DNA from: an uncultured Poribacteria bacterium
Lineage (GTDB): Bacteria; Poribacteria; WGA-4E; WGA-3G
Assembly (NCBI GenBank): GCA_951813545.1
Contig: OX638352.1
Coordinates: forward strand, 186,001 to 250,000
Length of the DNA stretch: 64,000 nt
Direction: 5' to 3'
Numbering within the stretch: the first letter of the stretch is position 1; each line of letters begins with the position of its first letter. A program made the translations under genes and the position numbers. The notes under the pieces are model-generated. The model did no database searches. It worked only from the letters and a program-made list of their open reading frames with translations, and was not told the origin of the DNA. Below, piece by piece: positions 42,292 through 50,304 of this stretch.

Positions 42292-42551
42292 AAAAGTTGC
42301 AGGTACCCGAGTTTTCAACCTATGAAGAGGAGGCTGATTTCTGGGATAACTTAGATACCGCCGATTTGATGGAGGACGATGACCAGTGGTTTCGCTTTGA
42401 AACATTAAACAAGCGGGCGATTCGTGTCGCAATTCTTCCCGAAATCGCCGAAGAACTCAGTCAAAAAGCACAAGCACAAGGTGTATCAATTGAAACTTTG
42501 GTGAATACCCTTTTGATCGAACATGTACGGGAATCAACGTTGTCACATTAG
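42288..42551 (+). CDS. BrnA/CopG-like antitoxin
   Basis: 87 residues. N-terminal FSTYEEEADFWDNLDTADLMEDDDQWFRF is the toxin-neutralising part seen in BrnA (E-E-E-x-x-F-W-D), and the C-terminal AIRVAILPEIAEELSQKAQAQGVSIETLVNTLLIEHV has the ribbon-helix-helix pattern of CopG-type DNA-binding proteins. It overlaps the toxin gene by four bases and its TAG is immediately followed by the ATG of the flippase gene, so the three genes are one transcript. Confidence 0.75.
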   Translation: MKKLQVPEFSTYEEEADFWDNLDTADLMEDDDQWFRFETLNKRAIRVAILPEIAEELSQKAQAQGVSIETLVNTLLIEHVRESTLSH

Positions 42552-43985
42552 ATGAACCGTATCTTTAAAAACACGTCCAGCCTTTTTAGCGCGCACCTTA
42601 TCGGCCGCCTCGGCTCACTCGTGATAACGGTCTGGCTCATGCCGCGTTACTTCTTGGAAAGTGAGTACGGCGGCTATTTCGTTGCAATCGCGCTCACCAA
42701 TTTGGTCGCAATCCTGACAGAACTCGGCATACAAAACCCACTCATCCGAGAAATGACGTTGCATCTGCAACAGACTCGGCACTACCTCGGCAATGCCCTT
42801 ATCGTTCGCTGTATTCTGTCGATCATCGCTTATGGCATCATGATCATCAGCGGTATATATCTCTACACCCCGATAATCGTGGAGATGATCGTTTTTTTAG
42901 GACTTGCAGAGATTGTGAATTCCTTAGCGCAATTATACAGATGCGTCTTTCGGGCACACGAGGAGATGAAATATGAAGCTTTGACTGTAATAGCCGAGCG
43001 CGGTACGTTCCTCTTAATCGGTGCAGGCGCGATTCTATTTGGCTACGGACTGGTGGCTGTCTGTCAAGCGGGACTGATAGCAAGTTGTATTAACCTGATT
43101 TTGAGCGTCGGGTTTACCCGATACCGCTTCACCCCACTCCGTTTTCGACCGAGTCGAGAGATTGTGACGGTGCTGATGCAGCAGGCACTGCCGTTTGCGA
43201 TTGGCAACCTCTTTAACCTCCTCTATTTTCGTGTTGATGCAATTCTTCTGTCAAAACTGAGTCCAGATGGAGTCGATGCCAATGCATGGTACGGCTTAGC
43301 ATATATGATTGTCAATGCCTTCACGATTCTGCCAGGGGCGTTCATGATGGGTGCAATGTTCCCCGTCTTATCGCGTGCTTATGAAAGAGAAAAAGGGAGA
43401 TTCCCGGGGGCATACACGTTCGGTATGCGATGGATGGTGCTGAGTGGACTTCCGCTCGCAGTTGGGCTTTCGATATTATCTCCCGAAATTACGACAGTAC
43501 TACTTCCGCCGGCCCACACACCAGACGTGCTGAATAAAGTCGCGAAAGCACTCCAATGGCTTAGTTGGGCAGGAGGACTCATCTTCGTAACGACAGCAAT
43601 ACTGGCGGTGCTTCGAGCGACGGACAAACGCCGCGCTTTTTCGGTACTCATGGGAACAACGGCACTCCTGAACATCTGTCTGAACCTATACTTGATTCCG
43701 CGTTTCAACCATGTCGGTGCAGCGATTGCAATGGTGATGAGCGAGGCATTTCTGCTCATCTTTGGGATCGGCTACATCTCAAGAAACATTGTCAAATTTC
43801 GAGAAACGCCTCTGATATTCCCCACTCTTTTGAAAGCAGGAATTCTTTCTGGTGTGATGGGCATCGGTTTGACAGTATTGAAGGGATTTCTGCCCATTTG
43901 GGTATTGATTCCGTTGGGTGTGCTATTTTATGGTGGAGGGATCGCCATTTTGGGAGAATTCCGGGCGAGACTTCGATTTGATTAA
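42552..43985 (+). CDS. Polysaccharide flippase (Wzx/MATE-like)
   Basis: 477 residues with 12 to 14 membrane helices. Family traits: the N-terminal FSAHLIGRLGSLVITVWLMPRYFLESEYG, ALTNLVAILTELGIQNPLIREMT, FRAHEEMKYEAL, and the later MMGAMFPVLSRAYEREK and IPRFNHVGAAIAMVMSEAFLLIFG. It would flip lipid-linked sugars across the inner membrane. No wzy or wzz genes are adjacent; the glycosyltransferases in this window are at 27.9, 53.8 and 60.5 kb. Translation begins directly after the antitoxin stop codon (TAG-ATG). Convergent with the dockerin gene, six bases apart. Confidence 0.85.
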   Translation: MNRIFKNTSSLFSAHLIGRLGSLVITVWLMPRYFLESEYGGYFVAIALTNLVAILTELGIQNPLIREMTLHLQQTRHYLGNALIVRCILSIIAYGIMIISGIYLYTPIIVEMIVFLGLAEIVNSLAQLYRCVFRAHEEMKYEALTVIAERGTFLLIGAGAILFGYGLVAVCQAGLIASCINLILSVGFTRYRFTPLRFRPSREIVTVLMQQALPFAIGNLFNLLYFRVDAILLSKLSPDGVDANAWYGLAYMIVNAFTILPGAFMMGAMFPVLSRAYEREKGRFPGAYTFGMRWMVLSGLPLAVGLSILSPEITTVLLPPAHTPDVLNKVAKALQWLSWAGGLIFVTTAILAVLRATDKRRAFSVLMGTTALLNICLNLYLIPRFNHVGAAIAMVMSEAFLLIFGIGYISRNIVKFRETPLIFPTLLKAGILSGVMGIGLTVLKGFLPIWVLIPLGVLFYGGGIAILGEFRARLRFD

Positions 43986-43990
43986 CATTT

Positions 43991-44635
43991 CTATTTCACT
44001 ATCACCACTTGTTGTGTCGTAGCAAAATCTCCGGCCACGAACTGTAAAAAATAAACACCACTTGAAACAGATTCACCGACCTCATTCCGTCCATCCCAAT
44101 AGACCGCGCGCGCTCGCGTAAGGTAGTATCCTACAGGTTTGAACCCGATAGAAATTGTGCGGACCAAATGACCGCCGACATCGTAAATTTTCACACTCAC
44201 ATCTGCGGCTTCCGCCAACTGGTACGGAATCCACGTCTCAGGATTGAAGGGGTTAGGGTAATTCGGGAGGAGTTTCGTTTCCGTGACATTCTGATTGGCA
44301 TTTGTTAGCCAAGTACGTAAGAACTGAATTGTCACCTCAACACTGTGCGATTTCTCCGGCACGGCTTCTAACTCGCCCAACGCACGCTGTACCACAATAA
44401 TGTTTTCAGATGAGAACGTTACAGATTTGACAGTATTCACTTGAGAAGGCGCAGCAGCTACATTCTCACCAAGACGTTCTGTAACAAGCACAAGGTCAAG
44501 GATATTCACCTGCCCATCTTTGTTGACATCTGCCCTCGTGTCGGATGGTGGTTTCTGTCCAAGGTTCTGTCCGACGAGAACAAGGTCGAGGATGTTGATT
44601 GTTCCGTCCTGATTGACATCTCCACTGGATTTCAT
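43991..44635 (-). CDS. Dockerin repeats plus C-terminal sorting domain, split from the upstream glycosidase
   Basis: 214 residues from an ATG that overlaps the stop of the glycosidase gene (ATGA, 44632-44635). No signal peptide. Residues 6-55 are two dockerin-type Ca-binding repeats (DVNQDGTINILDLVLVGQNLG and DVNKDGQVNILDLVLVTERLG). After a linker, the C-terminal ~90 residues (LPNYPNPFNPETWIPY, VSVKIYDVGGHLVRT, SSGVYFLQF, TTQQVVIVK) form the FlgD-like/T9SS-type sorting domain found at the end of secreted proteins. A sorting domain without its own signal peptide makes no sense alone, so this is probably the tail of the preceding gene, dislodged by one base. Confidence 0.7.
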   Translation of the reverse strand: MKSSGDVNQDGTINILDLVLVGQNLGQKPPSDTRADVNKDGQVNILDLVLVTERLGENVAAAPSQVNTVKSVTFSSENIIVVQRALGELEAVPEKSHSVEVTIQFLRTWLTNANQNVTETKLLPNYPNPFNPETWIPYQLAEAADVSVKIYDVGGHLVRTISIGFKPVGYYLTRARAVYWDGRNEVGESVSSGVYFLQFVAGDFATTQQVVIVK

Positions 44636-47600
44636 TCCCTTTGCAGAATAAACAGATCCGCCCAATGTGCCCAGTCACAGGATACATTCTCGCCTGGATG
44701 GGTTATCAATTCCAATAATACTTGATCACCCGCGTGTTCCGAAAGAGATATATTTGCATTTTCCCATCTAAAAGCGTTTGTGAAATGTTCAAATTGTGCT
44801 TCACCGTTTACAAGTACTTTAAAAAACACACCATCACTACATCCATTTTGTAATCCCATTGAAAAAGAAAATATCACTTCGCGTGCGTGGGGCAACGATA
44901 GTAAAAACTGAAGAACAGTTTGACCTCCAGGAGGTGGATGGGCAATAATGCTTGCCTTACGAACTCCACCAATATTGACAATAGTAGGTTCACCTGAGTT
45001 CCAGACACTTCCAAGTTGGAATATGCTATCAAACTGTAATCCGGCAACAAAATCAGTATCTCTCAAATTATACGCGGAAAGCACCTGTTCGCCAGACTCA
45101 AAGAAAAAAAGAATTTGTGCAGGTAAATCACTTTCAAGTGAATATTGTGCATTTCCTATGTGTTTTACGGTATCAGGTAAACTCTTTATCGGTTCATTAG
45201 GGAGAAAAAATCCTACTTTCACAAGTTCATTTGATGGTTCAGAAACGATTTTAGGTTCACCCCATCTTGGCCAATCCCAACCCGGATCTCTATTGGGTCC
45301 CGGATTGGTGGTAAAACGTAGCGTAATATGCTGTCCTTGATAAGTGGTCAAATCCAGACTGATATGCTTCCATCGACGCTGATTATAATGTTCGCGAAAA
45401 ATCTCATCTTCTTGGACAGAAACAACAAAAGTGGCACCATCGGATTTCTCGAAACCGGAACCATCTAACAATCCGATATCAAATTCCAAACGAATACGAG
45501 GGCTATTCGGCAGCGATAGTTTCCACTCTCCAAATGCATCACCGATGACACCTTGCCAAGGCGGTTGTGCTCGAATTGCAGCTTTAGATATACCAGAAAG
45601 AGAAGTCTCACCAGGCCCGAAGGTTGCCCCTTTTTGTCGCGGTAATTCTTGTCCATTCACGATAATGCCCGTTCTTACAAGATGAAACTGTGATAATAAA
45701 TTAATCTCGTGGGAAATGTTTGTCCTTTCAAGTCGAAACAGCGCAGCACCTTTTGACACACGTGATTCCGTCACTGAAACCCCTTCCGGCAAGGCGTTAA
45801 TATGTACTTGAGAGAAATCGCGCGGTGCATCGCTTAAGAGATAAGACCCATTAGGATTCAATCCGAGTATTTTCGTCTCACTATAAGCATGCCAATGTGG
45901 AAGGCTTCGATCAGTCTTTACCTGTGTCACACCAAAGACTCTTTCATATCCAGTGCCTTTCTGAGGTAAATCAAAAATGGAACCAGCACCGGTAGTTTTT
46001 AGTAATGCAGTTTCACCACCTTTACCCACATATTGAAACAGAGTATCAGCTCCCCAGACCGTCTCAAAATCGGGTTTAAAACCAAGTTGCTGCCAAGTCC
46101 GAGCGATTGAGAGTAACTTCTGTGTCCTGACCCGCTCAGGTTTCAAGTCCTCCACCGACCAGATACGAAGCGTTGGCAAAACACCCCAATTCTCATACGC
46201 ATCCAGGTACTCTTGGTAAAGTTGTGGGCCTCTATCGGGGTTAGGCAATCCTAAATAGCCGTAAGGCAATGTATAAGAAGAAAATAGAAACGAACTAATT
46301 GGATGAGGAGTCCCTCTTGGGGTGAGGTCCCATTCTGGTGGAAGTTTCCAACGCTGCGCGAAACTTTCACGGAAGAATGTCACTTCATGCAAGTGCTCAC
46401 CACTAAAAACAACACCCGGCATCGCCTCCGCCAATTCCTTATGCATTTGGACGTTCCCTTGACCAGCGTTCACCCCTTTAATCAATCCATTTGCATCATT
46501 TACCACAGCGTGACTAATGTCTAAATGAAATGCATCCACCCGATATTTTTCCCATACCGCTCGCAACTGCTGAATAAAGTGTTTTCTAAATGCAGAACTT
46601 GCGAGATTTATCCAAGCATGTCGGTGAGGCATCCCTGTTTCGTCCCATCGCCAGCCAATAAGTTCTCCGCTCCAGGGGTCCCGAAATTGGAATTTCTGAA
46701 ATTTCGCGTAGAGCGGATGATAGGTTGAAACTCCAATGAGATTCACATGCGGCATCACTCGAAACCTGTGTTGATGAGCAACCTTAACAAAACCACCAAA
46801 CTCAGATTTTGCCGTATAATCGGGATAATTCTGATCGAAATCGTCTTTTCGCCATCCTGTCACATATAGCAAAGTCTTTGCTGGATTAACTTGCTTCGCC
46901 AATGCATCTAATATTCCAACATCTAAACCGTGGTAGATAACAACCAAGCCAATGTCTTGCACCCATATCGGCACTTTATCTAATCGCCAAGGTTTGAATG
47001 TTTGTTCCATCCAATCCCGATACCGTCTTGCAGGTTCACGCCAATCACCGCTATATGTATTCAGTCTCCATATAACAGATTTTGCAGAAGTAAGAAGATC
47101 GAAAGGTGCTTGATTTTGTGTCTCAAAACCAAGCGAAAAACTCTCTATATCTTTTTCATAGTGGAGAGCTTTAAACTGAAAAGTTTCATCTACCCCGCGA
47201 ACAGAAAATCCTCCTTGCTCTCCTTGAAGAATTGCGAGTTGTGCTTCCCAACCGCCAGCTTTCCAATTGGGGTAATTGAAACTTCTGGAAGTGACTTGAG
47301 ATGTTGCCTCAATGATTTGTCCGCCTTCCGCCGGAAGAATAAGATCCAAATGCCTGACATCCAGATTCCCACACCCCCACTGAATTCCATAAACGCCTTC
47401 TGTGTCCGAAACACCCTCTTGTTCAATCAGCAAATCACCGGTATTCTCATCAACGGCTATGAACAAGCGAATTTCATTCCGTCCTATCATAAATATAATC
47501 TCTGCTTTGAGGGGAGCGATTTTCCTTGCCTCAGTTAGCGAAACTTGGTCGGTCCAGATAGATCTGCCGTCTCTTTTTAATAATCCACTGCGCCCACGAA

Positions 47601-47817
47601 AACCTGTAACGCCGTCACTACCGGCAGGAAGGGTATAGATTTCTTCAGTCAGTTTGTTATAAAGGTGGGTGATAACACCATCTGAGAATTGAATTTCATA
47701 GGTATCAGTTTCCACGAAGACATTATTGTCAACAATCTTAATCTCAGCAGATTGCACTACCTGACAATAAAATAGACAGAAAATCCCACTCAGAACGACT
47801 ACGGCAAAGAAACGCAA
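44632..47817 (-). CDS. Large secreted glycosidase-like protein (DUF6259-type) with C-terminal lectin-like domains
   Basis: 1061 residues from a TTG with AAAGGA upstream. Signal peptide (FFAVVVLSGIFCLFYCQVVQSA). Residues ~25-260 form a beta-sandwich; residues ~285-560 look like a TIM barrel: IWVQDIGLVV, LYVTGWRKDDFD, RFRVMPHVNLIGVS, AWINLASSAFRKHF, VDAFHLDISHAVVND (candidate catalytic Asp) and VVFSGEHLHE. The C-terminal third has two similar lectin-like modules, each with the PP-x-G or S-L-P-N/H...F-x-x-G-L pattern and DPGWDWPRWGEP / SCDWAHWADLF endings. It ends one base out of frame with dockerin repeats, which suggests a single original protein. Acts on an unknown glycan. Confidence 0.75.
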   Translation of the reverse strand: MRFFAVVVLSGIFCLFYCQVVQSAEIKIVDNNVFVETDTYEIQFSDGVITHLYNKLTEEIYTLPAGSDGVTGFRGRSGLLKRDGRSIWTDQVSLTEARKIAPLKAEIIFMIGRNEIRLFIAVDENTGDLLIEQEGVSDTEGVYGIQWGCGNLDVRHLDLILPAEGGQIIEATSQVTSRSFNYPNWKAGGWEAQLAILQGEQGGFSVRGVDETFQFKALHYEKDIESFSLGFETQNQAPFDLLTSAKSVIWRLNTYSGDWREPARRYRDWMEQTFKPWRLDKVPIWVQDIGLVVIYHGLDVGILDALAKQVNPAKTLLYVTGWRKDDFDQNYPDYTAKSEFGGFVKVAHQHRFRVMPHVNLIGVSTYHPLYAKFQKFQFRDPWSGELIGWRWDETGMPHRHAWINLASSAFRKHFIQQLRAVWEKYRVDAFHLDISHAVVNDANGLIKGVNAGQGNVQMHKELAEAMPGVVFSGEHLHEVTFFRESFAQRWKLPPEWDLTPRGTPHPISSFLFSSYTLPYGYLGLPNPDRGPQLYQEYLDAYENWGVLPTLRIWSVEDLKPERVRTQKLLSIARTWQQLGFKPDFETVWGADTLFQYVGKGGETALLKTTGAGSIFDLPQKGTGYERVFGVTQVKTDRSLPHWHAYSETKILGLNPNGSYLLSDAPRDFSQVHINALPEGVSVTESRVSKGAALFRLERTNISHEINLLSQFHLVRTGIIVNGQELPRQKGATFGPGETSLSGISKAAIRAQPPWQGVIGDAFGEWKLSLPNSPRIRLEFDIGLLDGSGFEKSDGATFVVSVQEDEIFREHYNQRRWKHISLDLTTYQGQHITLRFTTNPGPNRDPGWDWPRWGEPKIVSEPSNELVKVGFFLPNEPIKSLPDTVKHIGNAQYSLESDLPAQILFFFESGEQVLSAYNLRDTDFVAGLQFDSIFQLGSVWNSGEPTIVNIGGVRKASIIAHPPPGGQTVLQFLLSLPHAREVIFSFSMGLQNGCSDGVFFKVLVNGEAQFEHFTNAFRWENANISLSEHAGDQVLLELITHPGENVSCDWAHWADLFILQRE

Positions 47818-47837
47818 AATGTTTTCCTTTCCAAAAC

Positions 47838-49109
47838 TCAGACGTACAACTGTTTCAACACCTCAAAATAATTAGGAAACGTCTTGCTGACACACTCTGG
47901 ATCATTAATCCGAATCCCAAGTGTTTTTAAGCCGACGAGCGCAAATGCCATCGCCACACGGTGGTCCTGGTATGTATCAATCTCGGTGGGGGTAATAGAG
48001 GCAGGTGAAATTTCGAGTCCATCCCGGTGTTCAACGACAGGCACACCTAATTTCCGCAGTTCCGTCACCATCGCATGAATCCGGTCGGTCTCTTGCCAGC
48101 GTGTATGCTCAATGTTTCGGATGGTCACTTTGCTATCAGCGAAAGGGGCGATCGCAGCGAGGGTCAGGGCAGTATCCGAAATCGTCCGCATATCCACATC
48201 AATTCCTTTTAACTGGCTCGGTCCGGTAACAGTAATGCCAACGTCAGAAGTAGTAACCTGACATCCCATCTGCTTTAAAATACGCAGAAACTGAACATCG
48301 CCTTGAATGGAATCTAAGTGTAGGCGTTGGACAGTAACACTTCCACCGGTGATCGCAGCAGCAGCAAAGAAGTAAGAGGCATTAGAGGCATCCGGTTCAA
48401 TATTATAGTCACGCGGTTGATACGGCTGTCCGCCTTCAATCCGAAAATACTTGTAGTCTTCGTTAATGACCTTCACCCCAAACGCTGCCATCACTGCCAA
48501 TGTGATGGCAATATAAGGCAGTTCGCGGTTACCGACGACCTCAATCTCCATACCGTTTTTTGCGTACGGCGCGATGAGGAGCAGTGCTGTTAAGAATTGA
48601 CTGCTCTTACTGATATCAAGGCGGGTTTTTCCACCTTCAAGTCCGTCTGCTTCGACGATGACAGGTAGATGTCCGTTTTCAAATTGAGAGCGCGCCGAAA
48701 CCCCAATTTGCCTGAGTGCGTCAAGTAAGTCAGAGATAGGACGCTCGCGGCGCATCGGTTCATCGCCATCAATGACGAATTTCCCATGACCTAACGAAAC
48801 GTAGGCGGTAAGCGAGCGTGAAGTAGTGCCTGAGTTTCCGATGTAGAGATCCGCACTCGAAACCGGAATATTGCCGCCATTTCCACGGACATCAAACCTT
48901 GCCCGCTTTTCATCAGCGTCAATCTTGACACCGAGTTTTCGCAGCGACGCAGACATATAACGCGTATCGTCGCTAAAAAGCGCGCCCGTCAGCGTTGAAA
49001 CACCGTGTGCCATAGCAGCAACCAATAAAGCCCGGTTGGTATAACTCTTAGAACCGGGTACCGCTATCGTAGCATCAAGGGGTTTGCGGATCGGTTGTAT
49101 CTCAATCAT
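47838..49109 (-). CDS. aroA: 3-phosphoshikimate 1-carboxyvinyltransferase (EPSP synthase)
   Basis: 423 residues. EPSP synthase joins shikimate-3-phosphate and phosphoenolpyruvate, the sixth step of chorismate synthesis. The motif set is complete: PGSKSYTNRALLVAA, IGNSGTTSRSLTAYVSLG, DGDEPMRRERPI, SKSSQFLTALLL, EPDASNASYFFAAAA, WQETDRIHAM, and DHRVAMAFALVG. The NSGTT-x-R form of the PEP loop resembles class II enzymes, which differ in glyphosate sensitivity; this is a sequence observation only. Its ATG overlaps the stop of the dapA-like gene (ATGA at 49106-49109), and the glycosidase gene begins 20 bp after it. Confidence 0.96.
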   Translation of the reverse strand: MIEIQPIRKPLDATIAVPGSKSYTNRALLVAAMAHGVSTLTGALFSDDTRYMSASLRKLGVKIDADEKRARFDVRGNGGNIPVSSADLYIGNSGTTSRSLTAYVSLGHGKFVIDGDEPMRRERPISDLLDALRQIGVSARSQFENGHLPVIVEADGLEGGKTRLDISKSSQFLTALLLIAPYAKNGMEIEVVGNRELPYIAITLAVMAAFGVKVINEDYKYFRIEGGQPYQPRDYNIEPDASNASYFFAAAAITGGSVTVQRLHLDSIQGDVQFLRILKQMGCQVTTSDVGITVTGPSQLKGIDVDMRTISDTALTLAAIAPFADSKVTIRNIEHTRWQETDRIHAMVTELRKLGVPVVEHRDGLEISPASITPTEIDTYQDHRVAMAFALVGLKTLGIRINDPECVSKTFPNYFEVLKQLYV

Positions 49110-50005
49110 TCACGCACTCCCAACTCCGTCAGCAATTGCCGCAGTTCCGCTTTCTCAGCATCAGTGAGCGGTAGCAGGGGACTCGTCGTGCGTGCGCTGC
49201 AGACCCCCAAAATTTCAAGACACGCTTTCATCCCGCTGACACCCTGTCCGTATGTATACATTTTGCTAAGCCGCAGCATCCACATTTGTAACCGGTGGAC
49301 TTCATCAATATCACGTGCCTTCGCGGCATTGTAGAGTGCAACGGATTCTTTTGGGGCAACGTTTGCAATCGAGACAACACCGCCGTCTGCCCCGAATAGG
49401 ACAGCTGCACCGAGTGCGACATGCGAACCGAGAAAGATAGAGAAATCTGTCCGCTCACCGAGCAGTGCTATAAGATTGAGGGAGTTCGTCCAATCGCCGG
49501 TACTGTCTTTAACACCGACGATATTCTCACAGGTTTCTGCAAGCTCGACGACGATCTCCGGTTTAATGAAGGTTTTAACAGTAGAAGGGATATTATAGAT
49601 GAAAACAGGGAGTTCTGTACTCGCGGCAACCGTCTGATAGAATTCGATCAGATCCGCATCGTCGGTGGAAGGATAATAGTAACCAGGCGTCGCAGCGACT
49701 GCATCAACGCCGAACTGTTCAGCGATTTCAATGTTTTGGATGACGCGTTGGGTGCTTGTATCCATCACACAACAGATAACCGGGACGCGACCCCCGACTG
49801 CTTTGAGAGCGATGTCCAATGCGCGTTCGCGTTCTGTATTCGTTAATGTCGTAAATTCACCCGAACTCCCGAGTAGATAGATACCGTGAACACCGTTATT
49901 AATTAGGCGGTTAAGTTGGTTGACAAATCCACGTTCATCAACACGTTCTTTTTCGTCAATCGGAGTTACTGTGGGTGAAAAAATGCCTTCAAATCGGATA
50001 TTCAT
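49106..50005 (-). CDS. Dihydrodipicolinate synthase/N-acetylneuraminate lyase family protein
   Basis: 299 residues. Class I aldolase barrel: GSSGEFTTLT near residue 45 (the usual GTTGE loop), VIYN-like VFIYNIPS with catalytic Tyr and Schiff-base Lys in GVKDSTGDW, then GADGGVVSIANVAP. Members make dihydrodipicolinate (DapA) or split sialic and other keto-acids; the exact substrate cannot be fixed by these motifs. It heads an operon with aroA (4 bp overlap) and the glycosidase. The gene has its own consensus-like promoter at 50098-50126. Confidence 0.88.
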   Translation of the reverse strand: MNIRFEGIFSPTVTPIDEKERVDERGFVNQLNRLINNGVHGIYLLGSSGEFTTLTNTERERALDIALKAVGGRVPVICCVMDTSTQRVIQNIEIAEQFGVDAVAATPGYYYPSTDDADLIEFYQTVAASTELPVFIYNIPSTVKTFIKPEIVVELAETCENIVGVKDSTGDWTNSLNLIALLGERTDFSIFLGSHVALGAAVLFGADGGVVSIANVAPKESVALYNAAKARDIDEVHRLQMWMLRLSKMYTYGQGVSGMKACLEILGVCSARTTSPLLPLTDAEKAELRQLLTELGVRE

Positions 50006-50304
50006 GCGTGTCTCCTGTGAGGCGTAATCACAATCTTACTTTAAATAGTACGGGCTTGCAAGCAGCACCTACAAACCAATCAATTCAGTTAGTTCTCAGT
50101 TTAGCAGAATCTGGTTTAGATGTCAAGTGGCGAAAAAAGGGATCAGTTAGTTTTGACTTGCGCGTTACGCCGAAATTGTGCTATCATTGTGTTAAAATTA
50201 ACCCGTGTAACATTATAGGTTTGTGTTGCCCGTGTCCACAATGGATAACGGATTCCAAACGGTTAGAGGTCAAATAGCATCAAACACCGAAGGACAATTC
50301 ATAG
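50006..50304. other. Divergent region between the dapA-like and histidine kinase genes
   Basis: About 300 bp. Holds the minus-strand promoter at 50098-50126 and a GCTTGCAAGC...CACCTACA stretch at 50053-50073 related to the hairpin family. A TATCAT box at 50182-50187 could serve the kinase gene but has no good -35 partner. Confidence 0.5.
50098..50126 (-). promoter_or_regulatory. Promoter of the dapA-like/aroA/glycosidase operon
   Basis: Minus strand: perfect TTGACA (50121-50126), 17 bp spacer, TAAACT (50098-50103). Predicted start near 50091. Confidence 0.6.

Noticed and set aside
47002..47538. 178-codon plus-strand frame with many Phe and Cys
   Set aside because: Lies inside the glycosidase gene on the other strand; no start signal or domain.
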